NCBI RefSeq assembly: GCF_000277125.1
Contig: NC_016946.1
Span: forward strand, 744,001 to 808,000
DNA from: Mycobacterium intracellulare ATCC 13950
GTDB taxonomy: Bacteria; Actinomycetota; Actinomycetes; Mycobacteriales; Mycobacteriaceae
Direction of reading: 5' to 3'
DNA length: 64,000 bases
The notes below the pieces were generated by a model. The model was not told the DNA's origin and made no database searches. It saw nothing but the letters and a program-made list of their open reading frames with translations. Below are positions 34,160 through 42,637 of the stretch, piece by piece; the stretch's first letter is position 1; each line of letters opens with the position of its first letter. The translations under genes were made by a program, and so were the position numbers.

Positions 34160-35335
34160 TCAGCGCGCCGGCAGGCCGAGGACCCGCTGGGCGATGATGT
34201 TGCGCTGAATCTCCGACGTGCCACCGGCGATGGTGCCCGCGTAGCTGCTGATGTAGCGGGCGAACCAGCCGGCGGTGAAAAGGTCGGGGGCGTAAGGGTT
34301 GTACGGGGCCGTCAGCCCCTTGGCGCGCAACCCGTCGGCGCCGGCCGCGTCCAGCGCGTGCCTCAGCGCGCTCTGCTCGGCCTCCGAACCGAAGACCTTC
34401 AGCACCGACAAGGCGGCGACGTCGACGTCGCCGCGGGCCGCGCGCCCCAGCGCCGCCGAACCGAGCAGCCGCAGCGCGTAGTAGTCCATCACAATGGTGG
34501 CGTAGTGGTCTGCGTTCAACTCGTCGGCCGGCCGGTAGTCCTCGAGCAGTTGCTCGAGCCGGTTCGCGAACGCCATCCACATCAGGGTGCGTTCGTGGCC
34601 GAGCGACCCGTTGGCGACCCGCCATCCACCGTTGAGCGGGCCGAGAAGGTTGTCCGCGGGCACCCGGACGTCGTTGAAGAACACCTCGTTGAAGTCCAGC
34701 TCGTCGGGGTCATAGACCGAGGCGAAGGGGCGGCGCTGAACCCCGGGGGTTTCGGTGGGGATGAGCAGGGCGCTGATCCCCTTGTGCCGCGGCGCATCTG
34801 GGTCGGTGCGAACGAAGGTCAGGATGACGTCGGCGTCATGGGCGCCCGACGTCCATACCTTCTGCCCGTTGACCACGAAGTGATCGCCCACCAACTCGGC
34901 CTTCGTCCGCAACCCGGCCAGGTCGGAGCCGGCGCCGGGTTCACTCATTCCCAGTGAGGCGGTCTTGTCGGCCCGCAGAATCGGGACGGCCCAGCGCTGC
35001 TTTTGCTCCTCGGTCCCGAAGGACAGCAGCGACGCGGCGATAATGCCGACGCCTTGGGGGTTGAAGCAGTGATAGATCCGGCGCCGCGAGAGTTCTTCGC
35101 GGTGCACGAACTGCTGCAGGATGTTGGCGTTGCGGCCGCCGAATTCGGGTGGGTTTCCGGGCAGCAGCCACCCGTGGTCGAACTGGAGCCGCTGCCAGCG
35201 GCGCGACCACTCGGGCACATGCGAGGTCGACGAGGGGCGCTCCGCGGCCTGGGCCTCCACCGGCAGATGTTCGTCGAGAAAGGCGACGAATTCCGCGCGG
35301 AAGGTTTCAACGTCGGCGTCAAAGGTGAGTTGCAT
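34160..35335 (-). CDS. Acyl-CoA dehydrogenase (FadE-like), 391-aa paralogue B
   Basis: A 391-residue acyl-CoA dehydrogenase, clearly paralogous to those at 9653 and 51891: same MQLTFDADVETFRAEF start, LGMSEPGAGSDLAGL, VNGQKVWTSGAHDADV, and IAGGTSEIQRNIIAQRVLGLP at the end. It is the third gene of a minus-strand set after a NuoF-like flavoprotein and a ferredoxin, an unusual electron-transfer setting for a FadE. It has no small partner FadE gene nearby. Confidence 0.92.
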   Translation of the reverse strand: MQLTFDADVETFRAEFVAFLDEHLPVEAQAAERPSSTSHVPEWSRRWQRLQFDHGWLLPGNPPEFGGRNANILQQFVHREELSRRRIYHCFNPQGVGIIAASLLSFGTEEQKQRWAVPILRADKTASLGMSEPGAGSDLAGLRTKAELVGDHFVVNGQKVWTSGAHDADVILTFVRTDPDAPRHKGISALLIPTETPGVQRRPFASVYDPDELDFNEVFFNDVRVPADNLLGPLNGGWRVANGSLGHERTLMWMAFANRLEQLLEDYRPADELNADHYATIVMDYYALRLLGSAALGRAARGDVDVAALSVLKVFGSEAEQSALRHALDAAGADGLRAKGLTAPYNPYAPDLFTAGWFARYISSYAGTIAGGTSEIQRNIIAQRVLGLPAR

Positions 35336-35363
35336 GGTCGCTAAAATTCAGGCCCGCAGAAGT

Positions 35364-35660
35364 TCAACGGGTGAATCCCCATTCGGCTTCGTTCTCTTCG
35401 GTTTTGAGGTTTTCCGCCGGATCCTCCGCATCGGCGAGTGGCGGCTGGGGGGCGCGAGCGGTGCGCTGACCGATTTCGGTGATCGCGTGCACGGGGCAGT
35501 CCAGCAGCGCCCGCATGACCGCATCGCGGTCCGCTTCGGCGACCGTGCCATCGCCGATCAGGGATGCATACCCCCAGTCGTCCAGCGAGAAGTATCCTGG
35601 CGCGTGTTTGGCGCAGATGCCGAAGCCGTCGCAAATGGTGCGGTCCAGACGGATTTTCAT
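35364..35660 (-). CDS. Ferredoxin, Phe-type CxxFxxC motif with C-terminal tail
   Basis: A 98-residue ferredoxin. The cluster motif reads C-DGF-GI-C and CPVHAI, so the variable CXX?XXC position is Phe, which cannot bind iron. After residue ~63 a 35-residue charged tail (ending NEAEWGFTR) follows, unlike the short P450 ferredoxins here. The ATG at 35660 overlaps the NuoF-like gene's stop (ATGA), pointing to a functional pair. It is likely an electron carrier between that flavoprotein and a downstream acceptor or donor. Confidence 0.9.
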   Translation of the reverse strand: MKIRLDRTICDGFGICAKHAPGYFSLDDWGYASLIGDGTVAEADRDAVMRALLDCPVHAITEIGQRTARAPQPPLADAEDPAENLKTEENEAEWGFTR

Positions 35661-36961
35661 GCGTGCCTCACAGCTTCCGCCTCGTAGGGGCGCTCGGCGT
35701 GGAACGCGCCGCGGGCGCAGTCCGGGCACGCGCCGTCGACGTGCGCGCCGACTTCGTCCGGGAACTGATCGAGCAGGCTGGCGGCCACGTTGGTGGCGGC
35801 ATCCAGGGTCGCGCAGGCCCCGCGCCCGCGCAGCACCACCGACCAGCGTCGCAGCCGCTCGACGTCCTCTGTGGTTGCGGCGCCGTCACGCAGGGCACCG
35901 GCCGCCGCGGCCATCGCCGCAGTCCCGTTGAAGCACGAGCCGCACTGTCCGGCGTTCTCGCGGTCGAAATAGGCCAGCACCGACGCCGCCACGGCGACGG
36001 GGCAGTCGTCCGTGATGACCGAGATCGCGCCGCAGCCCAGCCCGCTGCCGACCCGTCGCATCGTCTCGTGGTCCAGCGTCGTCTCCAGCACAGAGCGGTT
36101 GAGCAGGCCGGCGAAGTAACCGCCCATCAGTGCGCCGCGCACTTGGTCGGCCGGAACGCCGTGCAGGGCAAGCAATTCGGTGAAAGGCAGGCCGTGGGGA
36201 AGCTCGTAGAGGACCGGCGGTCGCCCGGCCCCGGTGATGGTGGCCAGGAAGGTACCCGGCGACAGCGGCGTGCCCTGCGCGCGGAACGCCGCCGAGCCAT
36301 GCCGCTGCAGGTAAGGCAGGTTGGCCAAGGTCTCGACGTTGCTCACCAAGGTCGGCCGGTCGTCGACGCCCGCCTCGAATGGGCGGGGCGGCTTGTCCGT
36401 TGGCTTGGCCGGGCCGCCGTTGATCGCGCGGACGGCCGCGGTCTCCTCGCCGGCCACGTAGCCGGCCGGCACGGTCAGCATGGTGATCGGCACGCCGAGC
36501 GTGTCGGGGCCCAGTTCGCCCAGCGCGGTCTCGACGCTGTGCGCCGACTCCGCGTCCGACACATAGAGGTAGGCGCGGTCGGCGGCAACAAGCGTTGCGG
36601 CCAACCGCAGCCCGTCCAAGACCAGGTGCGGACGGTTGCGCAGCAGCCAGCGGTCCTTGATCGACGCCGGTTCTCCCTCTTCGCCGTTCGCGACCACGAC
36701 GGGGCCCCCGGTGTCCGCCATCAGGCGCCCGTTCTCGCGCACCGTCCGCAGCTTCACCGCAAGCGGGAACGCCGCGCCGCCCCGGCCCACCAGTCCGCTG
36801 GCCTCCACCTCGCCCAGCAACGCATCGGTGTCGGTCAGCGGGTGATAGCCGCCGGCCTGCCGATAGGCGGCCAGGTCTTCCCGGCCGCCCTGCTCGGACA
36901 GCAGCCGCGGCGAGCACCCGGCGGGGACGGCGGTGGTGGTTGCGGACTGGGTGGTGTTCAA
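35657..36961 (-). CDS. NuoF-like FMN/NAD(H) oxidoreductase, partial iron-sulfur motif
   Basis: A 434-residue protein like the 51-kDa (NuoF/HoxF) subunit. It has the flavin loop GRGGAAFPLAVKL (59-71), the NADH-site segment GEEGEPASIKDR (93-104), an SLBB-like part, and C340-G-S-C343 with C383 in GACATLD. The normal third cysteine of the four-Cys cluster motif is Asn here (CGSCFNG). It has no other complex I subunit beside it. Together with the ferredoxin at 35364 it could be a soluble NADH-ferredoxin reductase. It starts at TTG 36961, divergent from 36998. Confidence 0.87.
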   Translation of the reverse strand: MNTTQSATTTAVPAGCSPRLLSEQGGREDLAAYRQAGGYHPLTDTDALLGEVEASGLVGRGGAAFPLAVKLRTVRENGRLMADTGGPVVVANGEEGEPASIKDRWLLRNRPHLVLDGLRLAATLVAADRAYLYVSDAESAHSVETALGELGPDTLGVPITMLTVPAGYVAGEETAAVRAINGGPAKPTDKPPRPFEAGVDDRPTLVSNVETLANLPYLQRHGSAAFRAQGTPLSPGTFLATITGAGRPPVLYELPHGLPFTELLALHGVPADQVRGALMGGYFAGLLNRSVLETTLDHETMRRVGSGLGCGAISVITDDCPVAVAASVLAYFDRENAGQCGSCFNGTAAMAAAAGALRDGAATTEDVERLRRWSVVLRGRGACATLDAATNVAASLLDQFPDEVGAHVDGACPDCARGAFHAERPYEAEAVRHA

Positions 36962-36997
36962 AGCTGGCCTGCCATCGTCTTAGTTAGGCTTGCACAC

Positions 36998-37471
36998 ATG
37001 CGAACTGCCGTGGTGCGTGTCAACGTCGACCCGGAAAGCGGGCTCACACCCGCACAACTACGTGTCGGCATGGCAGCTCTCCACGAGCTCGCGACCGCGG
37101 TGGGCGCCGACGTGGTCAAAAACGACCTCGCCACGATGCCGGTGCGCCGCCGCGAGGTCGAATTGCTCATCGCGGCCGAAGACAGCGCCGCCGCGCAGAA
37201 CACCGCAATCAATGTGTGCGCCAAAGCTTTCGGCACGACCCCGCGCCCGGGCGTGATCACCTTCGTCAGCCGGGGGACCAACGACGACGCACACGGGGTG
37301 CTGTCCGCCTTCGGCCTGACCGGTGACATCGAGCGAACCCCGGGCGACGACGGCTTCGACATCGTGCACGTGACGCTTCGGGAGAAAGACCTCGAACGGA
37401 TTCCGGAAAGCCGTGTGCACACGGCACTGGAGGCGTCGCTCAATTGCGAGGTCCACATTCGCACCCGGTAG
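36998..37471 (+). CDS. Conserved protein of unknown function
   Basis: A 157-residue soluble protein (RTAVVRVNVDPESGLTP...CAKAFGTTPRPGVITFVSRGTNDDAHGVLSAFG). It has two beta-alpha-beta-like blocks and no motif I recognise. ATG 36998 is used because an upstream extension would run across the divergent NuoF-like gene. It stands alone on the plus strand, 36 bases from the divergent start, and shares that control region. Confidence 0.7.
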   Translation: MRTAVVRVNVDPESGLTPAQLRVGMAALHELATAVGADVVKNDLATMPVRRREVELLIAAEDSAAAQNTAINVCAKAFGTTPRPGVITFVSRGTNDDAHGVLSAFGLTGDIERTPGDDGFDIVHVTLREKDLERIPESRVHTALEASLNCEVHIRTR

Positions 37472-37497
37472 GAACCACAAAAGACGACGTAGGGACA

Positions 37498-38364
37498 TTA
37501 CGAGCCCAGGAATTCCAGGATCGCGGGCGCCGCCTGCACCCACGTGTCGAACATGTTGAAATGCTGCACCCTGCCGGCGGCGCGGTCTTCGGACGCGCGC
37601 TCCCAGGCGTCCTCGGGCCAGGGCGGATCAATGAGCTTTGACCCCTTGATCAAGCAACTGACCTCCAGCGACGTCCGCTTGGGGTGATCCATGTCGTTCT
37701 CGCCGCCGCGAATGATCAAGGTGGGGACCTTGATCCGGTCGAACATCTCATCCTCGACGCCGGGAATCGTTTGCCCCGGCTTGGAAACGAACGCGTTGAG
37801 CCAGCGCAGCATCACCTTGAGGAATTCGTCTTTGTCGAAGTCGAGGAACCGCTGCTTGTTGTCCGGGTTCTCCTCGATGCGCTCCCGCCATTCCTGCACC
37901 TTCACCACGCCGTCCATGCCGGTGCCGCGCACCGCGAGGATGCTGGGAACGATGTAGAAGGAACCGAGCACGAAGGTGCCGTAGATGCCGCCGACGATGT
38001 TCCACACCACGAGCTTGGTGACCATCTCGGGGTAGAGCATCGTGGTGAGCATCGAATCCCTCGCCCCGCCAGAGCCTCCAGCGAGAATGCAGCGCTCGAA
38101 GCCCAGGCCGGTCACCAGCTTGTGCAGCGTCTCGGCGCGCATGTGGGACTCGCTCTGCCCGTAGAACTGCACGTCCGAGGCGCCGCAGTTGGGGCGGTCC
38201 CACAGCAGCACCCGATAGCCGCCCGCGGCCAGCGCGTCGGCCAATGGGCGCAGGCCGGGGATCTCCTTGCTGAACCGGCCGCCCGGCGTCAGGGCAATGA
38301 GATCGCCTGAGTCACCGAGGATTTCGTAGACGACATTTCCCCCGTTGATCTCGATAGAAGGCAC
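37498..38364 (-). CDS. Alpha/beta hydrolase
   Basis: A 288-residue alpha/beta hydrolase with VLLWDRPNCGASD, the nucleophile elbow ILAGGSGGARDS (G-x-S-x-G) and a catalytic His near RVQHFNMFDTW. It starts at GTG 38364. It is the last gene of the minus-strand amidohydrolase/Rieske operon and could hydrolyse a ring-cleavage or ester product. Confidence 0.87.
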   Translation of the reverse strand: MPSIEINGGNVVYEILGDSGDLIALTPGGRFSKEIPGLRPLADALAAGGYRVLLWDRPNCGASDVQFYGQSESHMRAETLHKLVTGLGFERCILAGGSGGARDSMLTTMLYPEMVTKLVVWNIVGGIYGTFVLGSFYIVPSILAVRGTGMDGVVKVQEWRERIEENPDNKQRFLDFDKDEFLKVMLRWLNAFVSKPGQTIPGVEDEMFDRIKVPTLIIRGGENDMDHPKRTSLEVSCLIKGSKLIDPPWPEDAWERASEDRAAGRVQHFNMFDTWVQAAPAILEFLGS

Positions 38365-38379
38365 CCGATTCTCCTGTTG

Positions 38380-38793
38380 TTAGGCCTGTACCAAAACGTC
38401 TTTGCCGACGACGCGCACCGGATAGGTGCGGATGCTCCACTCCGGCTTGACCGCGGTGGTGCCGGTCGCCAGCTCGAAACCCCATTGGTGCCACGGGCAG
38501 TAGATGTATTCCAGGTCGCGCACCATGACCGAGTCACCGGGCGCGGTCTCGTCGACGATCGTGCGTCCTCGGGCGCGTCCCGAACACAGCGGCCCGCCTT
38601 GGTGGGGGCAGTAATTCGCGATGGCGTAGAAGGTGCCGTTGACGTTGTAGACACCGACACCATGACGTCCGATCGGCACCAGTTTGTGTGTGCCCGGCGG
38701 GATTTCGTCCACGGTGGCGACTACATGTTCACGGCCCTGGGCGAGACGGGGCTCGGGGCGCCTGGTGGTTGCCCCTTCCTCTTGGGTCGTCAA
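38380..38793 (-). CDS. Rieske [2Fe-2S] protein
   Basis: A 137-residue small Rieske protein with CPHQG (Cys-x-His) and CPWHQW (Cys-x2-His), so both ligand pairs are intact. The context GRTIVDETAPGDSVMV resembles Rieske ferredoxins or the N-terminal domain of oxygenases without their catalytic part. It may pass electrons to the Rieske oxygenase at 15124 or to an enzyme encoded elsewhere. It starts at TTG 38793, two bases after the amidohydrolase stop. Confidence 0.88.
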   Translation of the reverse strand: MTTQEEGATTRRPEPRLAQGREHVVATVDEIPPGTHKLVPIGRHGVGVYNVNGTFYAIANYCPHQGGPLCSGRARGRTIVDETAPGDSVMVRDLEYIYCPWHQWGFELATGTTAVKPEWSIRTYPVRVVGKDVLVQA

Positions 38794-38794
38794 T

Positions 38795-39940
38795 TCAGAG
38801 CACCCGGGTCTGACCCTCGAGAACCGGAACGGTCTCGGGCAGGTGGTAAGTCGCGATGCCGTTCTTGTACATCACCGCGTCCCGCGCGTGCTTGGGCAGG
38901 TGCTTGACCAGCCAGCGCGGGTCGTCGAACGTCCAGTGCGGGTAGTCCGAGGAGAAGAGCAGGATCTTCTCGCACTCCATCCACTCCAGCGCGCGGGTCA
39001 GCTCGGTCTTGTCCTCGGGGTAGTCCAGCGGTTGGGTGGTGAACTTGATGTGGTCCTTGACGTATTCCGAGGGCTTGCGCTTGATGTCCACCCACGACTT
39101 GCGGGCGTCGTAGATCGCATCCATGCGCCACATCAACGGCAGGATCCAGCTGAACGCGTGCTCGACGAACACGATCCGCAGCGTCGGGAACCGATCGAAG
39201 ACGCCGTCGAAGATCAGGCTCATCACCTGGTTGGCGGCCAGGAGCGAGTAGGTCACCATGAAATCGTGGTTGTAGCTGGGGTACCCCACCGGCGGCATCG
39301 GCAGCTCGTCGAAGTGGCTGCGCGACAGGTGACAACTCACCGTGATGTCGTGCTTGGTTGCGGCCGCCCAGATCGGGTCGTACTTGGGATGGCCCCATGA
39401 CGGCCGCGGCTCGGCCTTGATCAGGATCTGCGCCATGTACGGGTGTCCGGCCCAGCGCTCGATCTCGCGCACCGACTCTTCCGGCTCCTCGATGGCCAGG
39501 CAGATCGAACCGCGCCAGCGCTCGTGCCAGTTGTTGTGGCTGTCCAGCCAGTGATTGGCCTGCCAGTCGTTGAGCGCGGCCGACATCGCGTGTTGCGCTT
39601 CGGGAATGCGCGCCGGGTACGCCGCCGGTTCCAGGATCGCGATGTCGGAGCCGGCCTCCATGATCAGCTGGCGAAACGCCAAGTCCGGGTCGCTGCAAGG
39701 GAACTCGCCGTTGGCGGGGAAGGAGTCCACCCGCATCGCATACGAGTGCGCGTAGTCCGGGGCGTCGTAGTAGATCTGCTCACCCACGTTGCGGGTGAGG
39801 AAGTACTTACTGCGCCAGGGCTCGGGGATGTACGGGAGGAGCTCTCCGCGCTTGGGTGCCGGGTGGACGTCCGAGTCGACGCACCGGACGGCGATGCGCT
39901 CGGCAGCGGGAAGCCGCTCCTGAGAATGGGTCAAACTCAT
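38795..39940 (-). CDS. Amidohydrolase-2 family metal-dependent hydrolase
   Basis: A 381-residue ACMSD-like TIM-barrel protein with the first metal motif VDSDVHPAP, ITVSCHLSRSH, VFVEHAFSWILPLMWRMD, and the C-terminal FSSDYPHWTF whose Asp is a predicted metal ligand. It therefore looks catalytically intact, in contrast to the paralogue encoded just upstream at 39981. It probably decarboxylates or hydrolyses a ring-derived acid. Confidence 0.9.
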   Translation of the reverse strand: MSLTHSQERLPAAERIAVRCVDSDVHPAPKRGELLPYIPEPWRSKYFLTRNVGEQIYYDAPDYAHSYAMRVDSFPANGEFPCSDPDLAFRQLIMEAGSDIAILEPAAYPARIPEAQHAMSAALNDWQANHWLDSHNNWHERWRGSICLAIEEPEESVREIERWAGHPYMAQILIKAEPRPSWGHPKYDPIWAAATKHDITVSCHLSRSHFDELPMPPVGYPSYNHDFMVTYSLLAANQVMSLIFDGVFDRFPTLRIVFVEHAFSWILPLMWRMDAIYDARKSWVDIKRKPSEYVKDHIKFTTQPLDYPEDKTELTRALEWMECEKILLFSSDYPHWTFDDPRWLVKHLPKHARDAVMYKNGIATYHLPETVPVLEGQTRVL

Positions 39941-39980
39941 CTGAAACTCCTCGTCTTTCTCGGTCCGCCCGCGTCCACTT

Positions 39981-41081
39981 CTACTGTGCGCCCACCCCGG
40001 CGGGAATGTCTATGCCGTAGAGCTGCGCGGCGTTTCGCCAGCACAACTTCTCGCGCTGCTCGGCGGACAGGGCGCGGGGCAGCTTCGTGATATCGCCGCA
40101 CTGCCAGTGCGGATAGCTGGAGCCGAACATCACCATGTCGTCCTTGCCGGTGAAGCCGAACCATTCGCCGGCGAACTCGACGTCGCCGGGGCCGTCGAGG
40201 CTGCCCTGGACGAAATACACGTGGCCGGGCAGATAATCGCTGGGGATCCGCGGGGACCACGGCGTCTGCTCCAGGTGCGGCCGGCCGAAGGTGTCCATCC
40301 GCCAGATGAACGGCGTCACGAAGTCGGCGGCGCCGTCGCCCCACACGAACTTGAGGCCGTCGAACCGCTCGAAAACCCCCTCGGCGATCATGTTCATCAG
40401 GTGATACAGGTAGTTCAGCGCCATGAAGCTGACGTACTGCTCGTAGGTTCGGGTGTTCCCTGATGGCGTCGGCGCAAACGCGATGCCCGACCCCACCTCG
40501 ATGTGCGCGGCGACGGGCAGGCCGGCGTCGACCGCGGCTTCCCAGATCGGCCAGAACTGCGGTTTGCCATACAGCTCGCGGGACTGCAGCGGGACGCCGA
40601 TCTGAACCACGCGCGGATGGGAACGCCATCTCTCGATCTCCCGCAACGCGCCGGGGATGTCGTCGGGGTTCACCCGGATGGTGCCGCGGAACCGCTCGCC
40701 GAACTCGCTGGACTCGAGCCAGTTCGACACCATCATTTCGTTGTGCGCGGCGTGCAGCGCGCTGCCCAGATGCCGGTCCGGCATGATGCCACGGCCCATC
40801 GGATGCAGGACCGCCACGTCGACCCCGCGCTTCGTAAAGAGTTCGGCGGCAACGAAATCCGGATCCGACCCGGGGTACTGCCGGTCCGGCCCCTCGGTGT
40901 TGGGCGCGTACTCCCCGCCGGGGGCGCCGTACCAGTCCATCTCGTAATCGGGGAAGCCGCGACTCTTGAACGGCTCCCGCAGGGTCTTCCGCAGCGCCTT
41001 GTTGGACGGGAAGAAGATGTGCACGCTCGCGTCGATCAGCGGTGTGCTTGTCCCGTCAGCGTGTGTGATCACGAGAGCCAC
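39981..41081 (-). CDS. Amidohydrolase-2 family protein with altered metal-site motifs
   Basis: A 366-residue paralogue of the 38795 protein. The N-terminal motif reads IDASVHIFF (D-x-S-x-H instead of D-x-D-x-H), the central acid is Asp in VWGDGAADF, and the normally conserved Asp of SDYPH is Ser (GSSYPHWQ). Its metal site is therefore doubtful. It starts at GTG 41081 and heads the minus-strand operon with the intact paralogue, Rieske protein and hydrolase. A near-perfect shared operator lies at 41250. Confidence 0.87.
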   Translation of the reverse strand: MALVITHADGTSTPLIDASVHIFFPSNKALRKTLREPFKSRGFPDYEMDWYGAPGGEYAPNTEGPDRQYPGSDPDFVAAELFTKRGVDVAVLHPMGRGIMPDRHLGSALHAAHNEMMVSNWLESSEFGERFRGTIRVNPDDIPGALREIERWRSHPRVVQIGVPLQSRELYGKPQFWPIWEAAVDAGLPVAAHIEVGSGIAFAPTPSGNTRTYEQYVSFMALNYLYHLMNMIAEGVFERFDGLKFVWGDGAADFVTPFIWRMDTFGRPHLEQTPWSPRIPSDYLPGHVYFVQGSLDGPGDVEFAGEWFGFTGKDDMVMFGSSYPHWQCGDITKLPRALSAEQREKLCWRNAAQLYGIDIPAGVGAQ

Positions 41082-41249
41082 CCTTCGGCTCCGGCGGCCA
41101 ACAACGAGCCGTGCGAGGTCATGTGAATAGCCAATCTAACATTTTGCCGAGCGCTCAATCAATAGGTTTTCGGTAAGCGTTCCGTTTAGTCGTTATAGCT
41201 GGTAGCGGGCATTTTGCGGGTTACTGAGCAAGTGTCGTTCTTCATTACG

Positions 41250-41264
41250 GATAATACCATTCTC
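41250..41264. promoter_or_regulatory. Near-perfect shared operator (11/12)
   Basis: GATAAT-ACC-ATTCTC differs from the consensus at one base. It lies in the 260-base gap (41082-41341) between the amidohydrolase operon start and the end of the HIBADH gene, upstream of the former. I see nothing else in this gap except an AT-rich part near 41140-41220. Confidence 0.6.
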
Positions 41265-41341
41265 CGGGTTGTCCAGGGATACGATCCGCGTGGCCCGCGC
41301 CGCGCGCACTCCTCACAAACTTGCTGTGGCCCCCGCGCGAG

Positions 41342-42235
41342 CTAGGCCGGGGACGGGCCCACGGTGACGCCGGCGGCCCTCTCGAGCGGTTTGATCACCG
41401 TCGTGAAATCGGAATCGGGCCCCTCGTCGCTGGCGACGGCCTCCCACAGCCGGGCGGTCGCCTCCGCGACCTCGGCGGGCACGCCGAGCGCCTTGGCCTC
41501 GTCGAGGTAAAGATGCACATCCTTGACCATCAGGCCGGTGGCAAAGCCGTAGTCGAAGGTGCGCGGCAGGATCGCGCGGGGAAACTTGTCGCGGCTCGCG
41601 CTCGTCGCGCCCGACCCCGCGTTGAGCACCTCGATCATCACGCCCGGGTCGAGCCCGGCCTTGACCCCCATGACGACCACTTCGGCCGTCGCGGCCAAGA
41701 CGTTGGCCGCCAGGATGTTGTTGGCCAGCTTCATCGTCTGCGCCGAACCGGGGGTGTCCCCGACATACACGGGCCGGCCGAGGGCGTCGAGCACCGTTCG
41801 GATGGCCTCGAATTCGCCGCGGGGCCCGGACACCATGAGCGCCAGCGTCCCCTTCTCCGCGCCGCCCACACCTCCGCTGACCGGGCTGTCGATCCGCGCG
41901 ATCTTCCGTTCGGCGAGCAGGCCGTGGATCCGCATCGCCATTTGGCTACCGACCGTGGACAAGTCGACGTAGCGCTTGATCCGTTTGCCCTCGATCACGC
42001 CCGCCGGGCCGGTGGCCACCTCCAGCGACACCCCGGGTGTGGGCAGGCTGGCCAGCACCGTGTCGGCGCGATCGGCGACCTCGTGGGGTGACGACGCCGG
42101 GCGTGCCCCCAGCGCCACGACGCGCGCGAGTGCGGTGCTGCGCGTGTCGAAGGCGACGACGTCGTGCTTTTCCTGAATGAGGCGGCAGGCCATGGGAAAG
42201 CCCATGTTTCCCAACCCGATGAAGCCGATCTCCAT
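41342..42235 (-). CDS. NAD(P)-dependent dehydrogenase, 3-hydroxyisobutyrate dehydrogenase-like
   Basis: A 297-residue HIBADH-family protein: IGFIGLGNMGFPMACR, DSPVSGGVGGAEKGTL, and GSAQTMKLANNILAANVLAATAE carrying the catalytic Lys. It is the third member of this family in the window, with 26676 and 27473. It ends the minus-strand ALDH operon and should oxidise a hydroxyacid, with the ALDH at 42638 as a likely neighbouring step. Confidence 0.88.
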   Translation of the reverse strand: MEIGFIGLGNMGFPMACRLIQEKHDVVAFDTRSTALARVVALGARPASSPHEVADRADTVLASLPTPGVSLEVATGPAGVIEGKRIKRYVDLSTVGSQMAMRIHGLLAERKIARIDSPVSGGVGGAEKGTLALMVSGPRGEFEAIRTVLDALGRPVYVGDTPGSAQTMKLANNILAANVLAATAEVVVMGVKAGLDPGVMIEVLNAGSGATSASRDKFPRAILPRTFDYGFATGLMVKDVHLYLDEAKALGVPAEVAEATARLWEAVASDEGPDSDFTTVIKPLERAAGVTVGPSPA

Positions 42236-42244
42236 GATGCGCCC

Positions 42245-42625
42245 CTAGTCCCGGTCCAGCTCGGCGAACGCCTCGCGGGCGATGCGAAAGCTGTCGACCG
42301 CGGCCGGCACGCCGCCGTAGATGGCCACCTGCAGAAAGATCTCGCGAATCTCCTCGCGGGTGACACCGTTGGTCAGCGCCGCCTTGACGTGCATCCGCAA
42401 TTCGTTGGGCCGATTGAGCACTGCGATCATCGCGAGGTTGAGCATGCTGCGGGTCTTGCGCGGCAGTTCGTCGCGACCCCAGACGGCGCCCCAGCAGTAC
42501 TCGGTGACGAGATCCTGTAGGGGCCCGGTGAAGTCGTCCGCTCCGGCCAGCGCGCGCTCGACGTAGTCCGCCCCCAGTACCTCGGAGCGGATTTGCAGCC
42601 CCCGCTCATAGGTTTCGCGATCCAA
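42245..42625 (-). CDS. Carboxymuconolactone decarboxylase-family protein
   Basis: A 126-residue CMD protein (RGLQIRSEVLGADYVERAL...RTRSMLNLAMIAVLNRPNE...REIFLQVAIYGGVPAAVDSF), matching gamma-carboxymuconolactone decarboxylase (PcaC-like) length and pattern, with no CxxC pair. It starts at TTG 42625 with GGGAG seven bases upstream. It may decarboxylate a lactone; it sits between the ALDH and HIBADH genes. Confidence 0.87.
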   Translation of the reverse strand: MDRETYERGLQIRSEVLGADYVERALAGADDFTGPLQDLVTEYCWGAVWGRDELPRKTRSMLNLAMIAVLNRPNELRMHVKAALTNGVTREEIREIFLQVAIYGGVPAAVDSFRIAREAFAELDRD

Positions 42626-42637
42626 TGCCGTCTCCCT

